The notes under the pieces were generated by a model. The model had not been told where the DNA came from and made no database searches. It saw only the letters and a program-made list of their open reading frames with translations. This document shows positions 1 to 7,687 of a stretch of 64,000 bases of DNA, one piece after another. Numbering within the stretch: the stretch's first letter is position 1; every line of letters begins with the position of its first letter. Source of the stretch: Synechococcus sp. MEDNS5 (lineage in GTDB: Bacteria; Cyanobacteriota; Cyanobacteriia; PCC-6307; Cyanobiaceae); assembly GCF_014279875.1 (NCBI RefSeq), contig NZ_CP047952.1, forward strand, positions 310,001 through 374,000, read 5' to 3'. The translations under genes were made by a program, and so were the position numbers.

Positions 1-717
1 GTCGCTAAGGCCCGGCAGCATGCCCGCGGCGTTGCTGAGCTGCAGGGACAGGAAGCCGAGAGGCCCCACCGTGCCGGCAATGGCTGCCACCACAGAGAGT
101 CCGTCGGCGAGGTCTCCAAGAGGACCTTCCACCCACCGTTGGGGGAGCAGTCCCACCAGCAGGGTGCGAGGCCGCAGTGGTTCGCCCCGTTGTTCCTGGA
201 TCGAGAGCGTGATCGTGACCGTGGTGGCCACAAGTGCCCAGGCCAGGAACCCCCAGTGCAGGAAGCTCACGGCCAACGAGGGATCGACAGCTGCTGCTGT
301 GGAACCTTTGACGTCGCTGAAGTAAGGCGCTGGCGTGCGGAAGTGGAATAGCGGTTCGGCCGCTGACCAGAACACTCCACCACCGGCCAACAGCGTGCAG
401 ATCAGCACGGCGCACCAGTCAAAGAATTTCAGACTTGGCTGGGCGTCGACTCCTCCCAGGCGCAGCCGTCCTACTGGACTGATCGCCATCACCACGGCAA
501 TCACGAACAGCAACAGCACCATCCACTGCCACAAGCCGCCAAGGGATCCACTGACGATTGCTTTGCCGGAGCTGGTGAATTGCTGGGCCAGTGTGAGGTC
601 AACGGCCGCCAGCACCAGAAAGGCCAGCAGAGGGCCCGCACCGATCCAAAGGGGCGGGCGACGCCACCATGGCCCTGTTGAAACGGGACCATCGTTGAAA
701 TTGGTTTGATCGCTCAC
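1..717 (-). CDS. BCCT-family betaine-type transporter, N-terminal part (runs off the left edge)
   Basis: Open reading frame on the minus strand from a GTG at 717 to the window edge with no stop (239 codons). The protein is hydrophobic with several membrane segments. A stretch reading GGVDAQPSLKFFDW followed by AGGGVFWSAAEPLFHF is the diagnostic BCCT block (compare the usual GMGIG-x-x-FWG-x-AEPLxH). BCCT carriers are Na+- or H+-coupled symporters or antiporters in the inner membrane for zwitterionic quaternary-amine solutes such as glycine betaine, choline or carnitine. Here the usual GMGIG glycine motif reads roughly LLAGGG, so the substrate may not be glycine betaine. It is the last visible gene of the operon 4026-1 and starts 35 nt after the flavoprotein gene. 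The C-terminal half is outside the window. Confidence 0.85.
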   Translation of the reverse strand, partial: MSDQTNFNDGPVSTGPWWRRPPLWIGAGPLLAFLVLAAVDLTLAQQFTSSGKAIVSGSLGGLWQWMVLLLFVIAVVMAISPVGRLRLGGVDAQPSLKFFDWCAVLICTLLAGGGVFWSAAEPLFHFRTPAPYFSDVKGSTAAAVDPSLAVSFLHWGFLAWALVATTVTITLSIQEQRGEPLRPRTLLVGLLPQRWVEGPLGDLADGLSVVAAIAGTVGPLGFLSLQLSNAAGMLPGLSD

Positions 718-752
718 GAAAACGCTGTAACGAAGAACTAGCGGGTCGCGCT

Positions 753-1940
753 TCAGGCGCGCACGGCCTCGCGCTGGTGACTCCAACAGGAGAGATCCAC
801 GGCCGGTGACTCTCCGCAGGCCAGTTGGGCGAGGGAATCGCCGACAAGTGGAGCGAACTTGAAAGCCTGGCCGGAGCCCCCGGCAAACAGGCTGAGTTTT
901 GGCGTGAGGCGGTCGAGAACGAAGTTCACATCACTCGTCATGGAGTACGGACTCATCACGGTTTCCACCCGTTCCTGCACACCATCAAGTTCGTTGAACA
1001 GAAAGCTGTCGAGAAGTTCGACCAGTCGAGCTGGGGGTTCACTGCACATGGCATTGGGTTCAGCGACCCGCAGCTCCTTTGGAGCCCAGTCGATGCCGGC
1101 CTTGATGCGCGGCCGTCCATCCGCTGTGCGGCTGAGAACAGGGAATCCGTAGTACAGGCCACCATCGTCGCCGCGTTCCCGTTGGAAGCAGAACCATTGC
1201 GGATAGCGATCCGCCAGGGAGGGATCAACGGTGTAGTGCGCCCACAACATCGGCCAGATCTCGAGCTTCGGTGAAAGACCAAGCGGGGCCAGCAACAGAT
1301 CACTCCAAATACCACACGCGACCACCACCTGATCGGCGGCGATGTGATGACCGTCGGCCAGAGTCACGCCCCCGCCGTTGGCGTCAACCCCTTTTACCGG
1401 AGTTTCCTCCAGGAGCTGATGACCCGCCTGTTCCGCTGTGCGCCGCCAGTGGGCGATCACCTTGTCGCTGCGCACCGCCCCGGCGGTGGGCTCGAACAGA
1501 CCGGTGAAGTCGGGTTTGGGTTTAAGCGGAAACCGTTCGGATATTTGTTTTGCGTTCAGAGCCTCATAGGGAATGTTCTGTTCATCCATCACCCGTCGGG
1601 CGCCAGGGATGGACCCCTCGATGGTTTCTTCATCCCAGCTTTCGCCGTAAAACAGCAATCCGTGGGTTTCCCGCAGATGCTGTCCAGCGTGCTGCTCCTC
1701 CTCCCGCCAGAGCCGATTGGCTTCCTGGGCCAGGCGGCAGAGCACCGGGTCGGAATACATCTCCCGGAACATGCGGGTTTCGCCGAAGCTGCTGGCCCGT
1801 GCATGGGCCAGGGTCTTCGCTTCCAGCAGCACCACATCACGCACTCCCCGCCGAGCAAGAGCTGCTGCACAGCTCAGACCGGCCATGCCGCCACCGACGA
1901 TCACGACCTCGGCTTGGACAGGCATTGGTGGTTGGCTCAT
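753..1940 (-). CDS. FAD-dependent oxidoreductase of the monomeric sarcosine oxidase / NikD family
   Basis: 395 aa, usual length for the MSOX family (PF01266 fold). The FAD ADP-binding motif VVIVGGGMAGLSCA is at residues 12-25, and the family motif SSFGETRMFR (residues 50-59) carries the arginines that bind the substrate carboxylate in MSOX. K280 (RIKAG) matches the oxygen-activating lysine, and GGSGQAFKF (354-362) carries the C-terminal substrate lysine K361. The cysteine that covalently holds FAD in MSOX aligns with S330 (MSPYSMTSD), so FAD is probably not bound there covalently. Family members oxidise secondary or cyclic amino acids: sarcosine, N-methyltryptophan, pipecolate, and piperideine-2-carboxylate to picolinate (NikD). 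The start overlaps the dehydrogenase stop by 4 nt (ATGA), so the genes are translationally coupled. Exact substrate unknown; a picolinate-forming role is my inference from the neighbours. Confidence 0.85.
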   Translation of the reverse strand: MSQPPMPVQAEVVIVGGGMAGLSCAAALARRGVRDVVLLEAKTLAHARASSFGETRMFREMYSDPVLCRLAQEANRLWREEEQHAGQHLRETHGLLFYGESWDEETIEGSIPGARRVMDEQNIPYEALNAKQISERFPLKPKPDFTGLFEPTAGAVRSDKVIAHWRRTAEQAGHQLLEETPVKGVDANGGGVTLADGHHIAADQVVVACGIWSDLLLAPLGLSPKLEIWPMLWAHYTVDPSLADRYPQWFCFQRERGDDGGLYYGFPVLSRTADGRPRIKAGIDWAPKELRVAEPNAMCSEPPARLVELLDSFLFNELDGVQERVETVMSPYSMTSDVNFVLDRLTPKLSLFAGGSGQAFKFAPLVGDSLAQLACGESPAVDLSCWSHQREAVRA

Positions 1941-2989
1941 GCCGCGTCTCCGAAACTCAGACCGATCGGATCATTTTCCGGTTCTGCGGCCACTTCCACA
2001 AGGGCAGCCCCCACCGATAAGCCCTGATCACGCTGATTGAGATAGTTGGTTGCGCGTTGGCGCACTTCCTGGCGAACGAAGGCATAGACGTCGTTGGCGC
2101 CCGCACCGTCCCAGGCATCGGGTGAAAAGCGTTCAATCGAATCAGCGATCACCGCACCGGCATTCACCAGCGGATCTGGGAGTACCCGGATACCGCGCCG
2201 GCGCAGGTCGTCCGCGAGCTGGGGCTGCTGGAAGGGGGCGTTCGCCGCTGGCACCACTGCAGCCACCTTCAGGGCGGATGCCATCTCTGCGTTGATCAAC
2301 CCGGAAATGGAACAGGGGATCAGGAGATCCACCTTGAGCTCCCACCAAGGGCAGTCGCTTGGCAGGGGGGTGGCTCCGGGAAAACTTGCACGCGATCTGT
2401 CGAGATCGGCGGTGAACACGGTCCAGCCGTGTTGAACCAGCACGCGAGCCACCGTGCCTCCCACGGCGCCGCAGCCATGCACAAGAGCGCGGCCAGGGGT
2501 GGCCTCACTGAGCTCAGCTTCCAGCACGGCTTCAACCGCGCCCAAGGTGCCGTGGGCCGTGGCGGCACTGGCGTCCACCGGACTTCCCACAGCAGCCAGC
2601 ACATAGGGGGTGAGCGCCATCAGGCGCTCCATGTCTTCCAGGCTGGTGTTGAGGTCACAGCCTGTGATCATGGCGCCATCGAGAGATTCGAGCAGGCTGG
2701 CGGTGACGTGGATCAGCTCGTCCTTGACCGCCGCCGGTTCAGCGGCGCGAGCCACGATCTTGCCGCCGGCGAAGCCTGTTCCGTAGAGGTCATGCTTGTG
2801 CGTCATCAGTCCAGCCAAACGTTCTCCGTCGGCGATGCACGCTTCGTCGCTTGGATAGTTGAGCAGGCGCAGTCCACCATTGGCGGGGCGCGCGGAGTCT
2901 GTGTTCTCAGCGACGACAAACACCGACAGATGATCCGAAACGTGCTCAGCGAGCACCGACACGGTCGGCTTGGTAGGGGTGGTTGTCAT
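1937..2989 (-). CDS. Glu/Leu/Phe/Val-family amino acid dehydrogenase
   Basis: 350 aa, close to leucine dehydrogenase length. The family reaction is NAD(P)-dependent reversible oxidative deamination at the alpha carbon of an L-amino acid. Visible hallmarks: K65 and K77 (in GFAGGKIVA), 12 residues apart as are the substrate and catalytic lysines of leucine dehydrogenase; D112 in CDLNT; GSPVDASAATAHG (residues 135-147); Rossmann motif VHGCGAVGG (170-178); and LPDPLVNAGAVI near 270-281. The substrate cannot be read from the sequence. Because it sits between a methyltransferase and a NikD-like flavoprotein, a lysine 2-dehydrogenase role (giving piperideine-2-carboxylate after cyclisation) is possible; that is inference. 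Overlaps the upstream gene by 1 nt and the downstream gene by 4 nt. Confidence 0.85.
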   Translation of the reverse strand: MTTTPTKPTVSVLAEHVSDHLSVFVVAENTDSARPANGGLRLLNYPSDEACIADGERLAGLMTHKHDLYGTGFAGGKIVARAAEPAAVKDELIHVTASLLESLDGAMITGCDLNTSLEDMERLMALTPYVLAAVGSPVDASAATAHGTLGAVEAVLEAELSEATPGRALVHGCGAVGGTVARVLVQHGWTVFTADLDRSRASFPGATPLPSDCPWWELKVDLLIPCSISGLINAEMASALKVAAVVPAANAPFQQPQLADDLRRRGIRVLPDPLVNAGAVIADSIERFSPDAWDGAGANDVYAFVRQEVRQRATNYLNQRDQGLSVGAALVEVAAEPENDPIGLSFGDAA

Positions 2990-4026
2990 CAGGCAACTTT
3001 CTCCATCATTTGGTGGTGTTCGACGTAATCAAGGCTCCACTCGCTCGGGTTATCGGCGATGCGTTGCTGGAGGCGCTCATAGACCAGGTCAGCGGCCTTG
3101 TCGCCCGCGGCACTGGCGAAGCTGTGTCGACTCCAGCTGCGGATCGTGGCCATCAGGCCCGCCGCGAAGGTGGCCGTGTCGCCATCCTCGTTCCAGCGCC
3201 TGCGGTATGGGCACTTCACGTACACCGTGCGTTCATCCACCAGACGCAGACCGTTGCGGTAAGGCGCTGATGATTCATCCTTCAACGGCGCCATGAATTC
3301 GTCAGGGGATTTGTAGAAGTTCAGCACCGTGCCGTTGCGGTACTGCTCCTCACTGATCACACCTTCATCGGCCAATCCACGCCAGATCTGATGTAACTGG
3401 TCGTGCACATTGCGAGTCTCCCCGCCGTTGTGTCCGAGATAGCGGCCTTCGTTGTCACGTGACAGGTTCACGGTCAGCAGGCGACCACCCGCGATCAGCT
3501 CGCGGCTGCGCAGTTCCAGCACGTAGGTCCAGTCTTTGAGAGCCTGGGCTGTGAAGCGTTGTAGAGCATCGGCGTCGCCCGAGGCCAGCACGTGCGTATG
3601 GGTGTCGAGCGGGCCGGGTGACTGGCTCAGCCAGTGCATGGCTGTTGCTGAAAAGCCGAAGCTGATGGTGTTGGGGCCGACGGAGGGCTCGTAAAAACTC
3701 CGGGCACTCACCAGAACTGTGGGCTTGGGTTCCCTGGGAATCTGCAGAGCCAGATTTTCGGCCAGGGCCACATTGTCGTTGCTTGGCAGGTCGTTGCCGA
3801 TCAACGTGAGATGAGCTTGCGGCTGATTGGCATGCAGGCGATCGAGGATCTGGTTCCAAAGCCCTACGGCGGTGCCTCCATCGGCTGCTCCGTAATCGAT
3901 CAGCACGTGGCTGTCAGATACAGGAAGTTGATCCACACAAGTCAGGGCCCAGTCCGAGGCGGCTTCGATGCAGAGGAGAGCGCCTTCGGTCTGCGCGCTG
4001 TAACCCGTGGTCATGGCAATGGCCAT
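2989..4026 (-). CDS. SABATH-type SAM-dependent methyltransferase
   Basis: 345 aa, similar to plant SABATH enzymes (about 350-380). Motifs in order: GYSAQTEG near residue 8 (family N-terminus), SAM-binding LIDYGAADGGTA (42-53), GNDLPSND (77-84, equal to the plant NDLPGNDFN signature), and SFGFSATAMHWLSQ (122-135), the SABATH substrate-pocket motif with W132. The family methylates carboxyl groups (salicylate, benzoate, jasmonate) or ring nitrogens (caffeine pathway, coffee trigonelline synthases). First gene of a four-gene operon. Start taken at 4026 (MAIAMTTGY); a second in-frame ATG at 4014 is equally possible. Family assignment is firm; whether it methylates O or N, and on what substrate, is not visible. 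Confidence 0.85.
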   Translation of the reverse strand: MAIAMTTGYSAQTEGALLCIEAASDWALTCVDQLPVSDSHVLIDYGAADGGTAVGLWNQILDRLHANQPQAHLTLIGNDLPSNDNVALAENLALQIPREPKPTVLVSARSFYEPSVGPNTISFGFSATAMHWLSQSPGPLDTHTHVLASGDADALQRFTAQALKDWTYVLELRSRELIAGGRLLTVNLSRDNEGRYLGHNGGETRNVHDQLHQIWRGLADEGVISEEQYRNGTVLNFYKSPDEFMAPLKDESSAPYRNGLRLVDERTVYVKCPYRRRWNEDGDTATFAAGLMATIRSWSRHSFASAAGDKAADLVYERLQQRIADNPSEWSLDYVEHHQMMEKVA

Positions 4027-4078
4027 GGACCTCGTCAGCGACAGCGTTCACGGTACAGGAGTCATCTGTCAGGACTTC

Positions 4079-4092
4079 GTGACATAGGTCAC
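4079..4092. promoter_or_regulatory. CRP-type palindrome GTGA-N6-TCAC upstream of the SABATH operon
   Basis: Perfect dyad GTGACATAGGTCAC, matching the core of the CRP/FNR consensus (TGTGA-N6-TCACA), 53 nt upstream of the ATG at 4026, in the short gap between rdgB and the operon. It does not match the NtcA consensus GTA-N8-TAC. Position fits activation of the operon. Which regulator binds, if any, is unknown; a 14-bp match can occur by chance. Confidence 0.45.
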
Positions 4093-4102
4093 CACGGTGG
4101 CC

Positions 4103-4696
4103 TCAGGCCTCAAGCAGCAGTTGCCGGAGCTGGGGTTCCAGCAGGGCGAAGGCCCGGCCCCGGTGACCCTGCGCTTTCTTCTCTGGTGGAGCCATCTCGG
4201 CAAAGGTGCGTGCGGTGCCATCCACCTCGAAGATCGGGTCATATCCAAAGCCGCCTTCGCCTCTGGGGATCCGCGTGATCTGTCCTTCGCAGCGTCCCTC
4301 CACTTCCAGCAACACGCGACCACCAGGAGCGGCCAGGCACAAGGCAGCGCAGAAATGCGCACTTCGGTCGTCGCGATCCTTCAGGGCCTTGAGCAGTCGG
4401 CCGATGCGCTCCGGGTCGGTAGGGGCATAGCGGGCGGAATGCACCCCAGGGGCTCCGTCAAGAGCGTCAACGCTCAGGCCTGAGTCGTCTGCAAGGGCCC
4501 AGGAGTTGGTGGCGTTGGCGACGGCCACGGCTTTCAAGCGGGCGTTGGCAGCGAATGTCTGACCCGTTTCCTCCACCTCCAGTCCCTCCGGCTGGGCTGT
4601 GATCTGCAGGGGAAGGCTGTTCAGCAGGTGTTCGAATTCACGAATCTTGCCGCGATTGCCACTGGCGATCACCAGTGTTCGCAGTGAAGGGCTCAT
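4103..4696 (-). CDS. rdgB: Non-canonical purine NTP pyrophosphatase (RdgB/HAM1 family)
   Basis: 197 aa, normal family length. Hydrolyses dITP, XTP and ITP to monophosphates, keeping deaminated purines out of DNA and RNA. Visible signatures: N-terminal nucleotide-binding motif IASGNRGKIREF, central ALADDSGLSVDALDGAPGVHSARY with the metal-binding acidic residues, and C-terminal GRAFAL. Start ATG 4696 overlaps the stop of the upstream phosphohexomutase by 4 nt (ATGA), so the two are cotranscribed. The SABATH operon follows on the same strand 76 nt downstream, separated by a possible operator. Confidence 0.93.
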   Translation of the reverse strand: MSPSLRTLVIASGNRGKIREFEHLLNSLPLQITAQPEGLEVEETGQTFAANARLKAVAVANATNSWALADDSGLSVDALDGAPGVHSARYAPTDPERIGRLLKALKDRDDRSAHFCAALCLAAPGGRVLLEVEGRCEGQITRIPRGEGGFGYDPIFEVDGTARTFAEMAPPEKKAQGHRGRAFALLEPQLRQLLLEA

Positions 4697-6156
4697 GCTG
4701 CCTCCGCGAAGCTGCGGGCCCAGGCGAGCACCTCAGCCACCCGCCCAGCATCCGGAGCCTCGCAGTAGAGGCGCAACAGCGGCTCGGTTCCTGAGAAACG
4801 GAGCATCAGCCAATGGCTTGGGCCCAGTCGCAGCTTCACCCCATCGGTGGTGATCACCTCTTGAACGGCGACACCAGCCACCGTTTGCGGTGGCTGGTCC
4901 TCTAGCAGTGCCTCGAGGCGGCGGCGCGAGTCCATGTCGGGCAGGCGCAGGTCGAGGCGGTCGTAATGGCAGGCCCCTCCGCAGCGATTCCGCAAGGCTT
5001 CGAGCCGCTTTCCCAGAGGCTTGCCGCCTTCCACAAGAGCCTCGAGAACCAGCATCGCTGCGAACAGGGCGTCCCGTTCCGGAAGGTGCATGCCGAAGCC
5101 GACGCCGCCGGATTCCTCGCCGCCGATCAAGACATCTCCGCTCAGCATCTCCGCAGCGATGTACTTGAAGCCCACGGGCAGTTCGAGCACGGTTCGACCG
5201 AGATCCTCGGCAACCAGACGCATCAGATCAGAGCCACTCACGGTCTTCACGACAGTGCCCGGCAGCTTTCTTGACCCTGCCAGATGGTCGATCAGCAGTG
5301 GCATTAACTGCTGGGTACTGCAGAAACAACCGGTTTCATCAACCGCCGCGATCCTGTCGCCATCGCCATCGAACACCAGGCCGACGGCTGGCTCACCTGC
5401 CTGCGTGGAGGCCTGCACGGCGGCGATCAGCTGTTCCAGGTGGGGGGCCAGAGGTTCCGGCGGGCACCCTCCGAAGAGTGGATCGCGGACACTGCGGATT
5501 TCGGAGACGATCCCTTTCGCCTCTTCACCAAGGAGGTTCTGCACACAGCCGGCGGCGGAGCCGTGCATCGGATCCACGATCACCTTCAGGCCCATGGATT
5601 TCAGGCCCTGAGTGATGGCGCTCAGATTGAGCTTGTTGCGAAGGCCCTGGAGATGCTCGTCCCGAGCATCAAAACGGGGCAGGTCGCCAGCCACAGGAAC
5701 GCTGATTCCACCTGCAGCCAGCCGCTGTTCCACCGCAGCCGTGAATTCACCCTCCACGGAGCCGCCGAAGGGCCCTTTGATCTTCAGGCCCAACCATTCC
5801 GGTGGGTTGTGACTGGCGGTGATCACGAGGGCGCCGAGGGCCTGGCGCTGCACCACAGCCCAGCTGCAGGCGGGAGTGGGTACTGCAGTGTTCGTGAGCA
5901 AGGGATCCAACCCGGCCCCGCGTACGGCCGCGGCGATCGCCTCGGCCAGCTCAGGAGCGAGAAAGCGCCGGTCGTAACCGATCACAACCGTGCGGCTTTT
6001 AAGGCCCTCAGGTGCCTGATAAGCCAGTTCCCGGGCAGCTGCCGCTGCTACTGGAAGGAGCCGCTCCACGGTGATGTCCACCCCGAGAATTCCGCGCCAC
6101 CCATCGGTTCCGAAACGGATTGGTGCTGCCGTCAGGGGAAGAGGAGCCGACGCCAT
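4693..6156 (-). CDS. Phosphoglucomutase/phosphomannomutase family protein
   Basis: 487 aa from the ATG at 6156, chosen because the family N-terminus (PIRFGTDGWRGI) begins there and longer starts at up to 6243 would run into the divergent neighbour. Alpha-D-phosphohexomutase with all four functional loops: phosphoserine loop TASHNPP (S115), metal loop DGDGDR (263-268), sugar loop GEESGG (346-351), and a C-terminal phosphate loop RFSGTEPLLR. Interconverts hexose 1- and 6-phosphates; glucose versus mannose preference is not decided by the sequence. In cyanobacteria this type feeds glycogen and sugar-nucleotide synthesis. The separate glmM at 53506 covers glucosamine phosphate. Confidence 0.9.
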   Translation of the reverse strand: MASAPLPLTAAPIRFGTDGWRGILGVDITVERLLPVAAAAARELAYQAPEGLKSRTVVIGYDRRFLAPELAEAIAAAVRGAGLDPLLTNTAVPTPACSWAVVQRQALGALVITASHNPPEWLGLKIKGPFGGSVEGEFTAAVEQRLAAGGISVPVAGDLPRFDARDEHLQGLRNKLNLSAITQGLKSMGLKVIVDPMHGSAAGCVQNLLGEEAKGIVSEIRSVRDPLFGGCPPEPLAPHLEQLIAAVQASTQAGEPAVGLVFDGDGDRIAAVDETGCFCSTQQLMPLLIDHLAGSRKLPGTVVKTVSGSDLMRLVAEDLGRTVLELPVGFKYIAAEMLSGDVLIGGEESGGVGFGMHLPERDALFAAMLVLEALVEGGKPLGKRLEALRNRCGGACHYDRLDLRLPDMDSRRRLEALLEDQPPQTVAGVAVQEVITTDGVKLRLGPSHWLMLRFSGTEPLLRLYCEAPDAGRVAEVLAWARSFAEAA

Positions 6157-6208
6157 AAGAAGCCTGCAATGCACTGGATCTAGCAGCCGGCCGCCGTAAC
6201 GTCGGCCC

Positions 6209-7687
6209 ATGGGTGACACCCGCTCTGCTGACAAGCCGCTCACAGATCGTCTGCTGCGCAGCTGGACCCGCTGTCGCCGGCGTGCCTGGTTGGATCGCCA
6301 TGGAGACGACCAGTTAAGGCTTTATACGGCCCACCGGACGCTTCAGCTCGATGATCAGCAGCGCAGTTTTGTGGCTCTCATGGCCAAGAAACCTGGCCAT
6401 GGACTGCAGGCCTGTGAACAGGGAGAGGGTGGTGTGGTGGGATTGCGGCTGCGCTCCACCACCCGGGATGGTCTCGCTGTTGAGGCTCACCCTGCGCTCC
6501 TTCAGCGACGAGAGGGGGCCAGCCGTTGGGGACGTTTTGTCTACCGACCTGTTCTGGCAAGGCAGGGGCGACGGCTGACGCGTGAACACAGGCTGCAGCT
6601 GGCCCTAGCCGGGCGTCTTCTCGAACGCCTGCAGCAGGCGCCTGTCGCCGACGGCCTTGCCCTGGCTGGCTCCGGCCGGCGCCTCGAGCGGGAAACCGTG
6701 CCGCTCGGCGGCGGACTTCAGCATCAGCTGGATGAGTCTCTCTCCAAGCTTGCGGCAGATCTGAGTCGCCCCATTCCGCCGGCTCTGGCGGCGGACCGCC
6801 GCAAATGCACATTGTGTTCATGGCGTGGTGTGTGCAATGCCGATGCCGCCCGTGAAGGCCACCTCAGTGAAGTGAGCGGCATCGGTGCCAAACGCAGGGA
6901 GATGCTGATGGAGATCGGCATTGATGGCCTGGCGGCTCTGGCCGACGCCGATCCAGAGCGGCTGGCGCTGCAGCTCGAGCGATTCGGTGAGCAGCATGGT
7001 GCTGTGGCGGCGCCTCTGGTGGCGCAGGCACGGGCCCAACGCGATGGATGTGCGGAGCCACTGGTTGCACCACCAGCCCTTCCAGAACTGGCTGAAGCGC
7101 CTGGGGTGCTGTTGTACGACATCGAATCCGATCCCGATGCCCGCGACGATTTCCTGCATGGATTCGTGCGCTTACCAAGAGCATTGGATGGTCGCTGGGA
7201 TCTCTCGCTGGCCACTTATCACCCTTTGCTGGCGCTGCAGGAGCACGGGGAGGGTGCTTGTTGGACGCGCCTCCAACGGATGCTGAGGCATTACCCCGAT
7301 TGGCCCGTGCTCCACTACGGAGAAACCGAATCCCTGGCGCTGCGTCGCATGGCCCAGCGTCAGGGGATGGGGGATGCGGATCAGATGGTGTTGCGACGTC
7401 GGCTGGTGGATGTTCACGAGCGATTGCGACGTCATTGGCGTCTGCCGCTGAACAGCTACGGGCTCAAGACCGTGGCGGACTGGCTCGGCTTCCGCTGGGG
7501 ACAGGCTGGAGTGGATGGTGCCCGAGCACTGCTTTGGTGGCGGCAGTGGCGGGGAACCGGGCAGGGGGACCGGGGCCACGTGCAGGCTCTGCGCTGGATT
7601 TTTGCCTACAACCGGGATGACGGCCTGGCGACCTGGGCGGTGGCCGCCTGGTTGTTGGCACAAGACGAAACGGAGCGGAAGGGTTAA
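6209..7687 (+). CDS. TM0106-family RecB-like putative nuclease
   Basis: 492 aa. The C-terminal half starts with GVLLYDIESDPDARDDF, an RNase H-like exonuclease domain (PF13482 type) with D-x-E metal ligands. The N-terminal half resembles a RecB/Cas4-like PD-(D/E)XK region and ends in a cysteine cluster, KCTLCSWRGVCN, as in iron-sulfur Cas4/AddB-type nucleases, then a helix-hairpin-helix-like segment VSGIGAKRREMLMEIGI. Matches the TIGR03491 family, whose cellular role is not established. Divergent from the phosphohexomutase (53 nt gap); its stop overlaps the 3' end of ygfZ by 4 nt on the other strand. Confidence 0.8.
   Translation: MGDTRSADKPLTDRLLRSWTRCRRRAWLDRHGDDQLRLYTAHRTLQLDDQQRSFVALMAKKPGHGLQACEQGEGGVVGLRLRSTTRDGLAVEAHPALLQRREGASRWGRFVYRPVLARQGRRLTREHRLQLALAGRLLERLQQAPVADGLALAGSGRRLERETVPLGGGLQHQLDESLSKLAADLSRPIPPALAADRRKCTLCSWRGVCNADAAREGHLSEVSGIGAKRREMLMEIGIDGLAALADADPERLALQLERFGEQHGAVAAPLVAQARAQRDGCAEPLVAPPALPELAEAPGVLLYDIESDPDARDDFLHGFVRLPRALDGRWDLSLATYHPLLALQEHGEGACWTRLQRMLRHYPDWPVLHYGETESLALRRMAQRQGMGDADQMVLRRRLVDVHERLRRHWRLPLNSYGLKTVADWLGFRWGQAGVDGARALLWWRQWRGTGQGDRGHVQALRWIFAYNRDDGLATWAVAAWLLAQDETERKG

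Noticed and set aside
5-415. 136-codon open frame on the minus strand at the left edge
   Set aside because: Out of frame with the BCCT transporter, which has recognisable motifs and membrane helices in another frame on the same strand.
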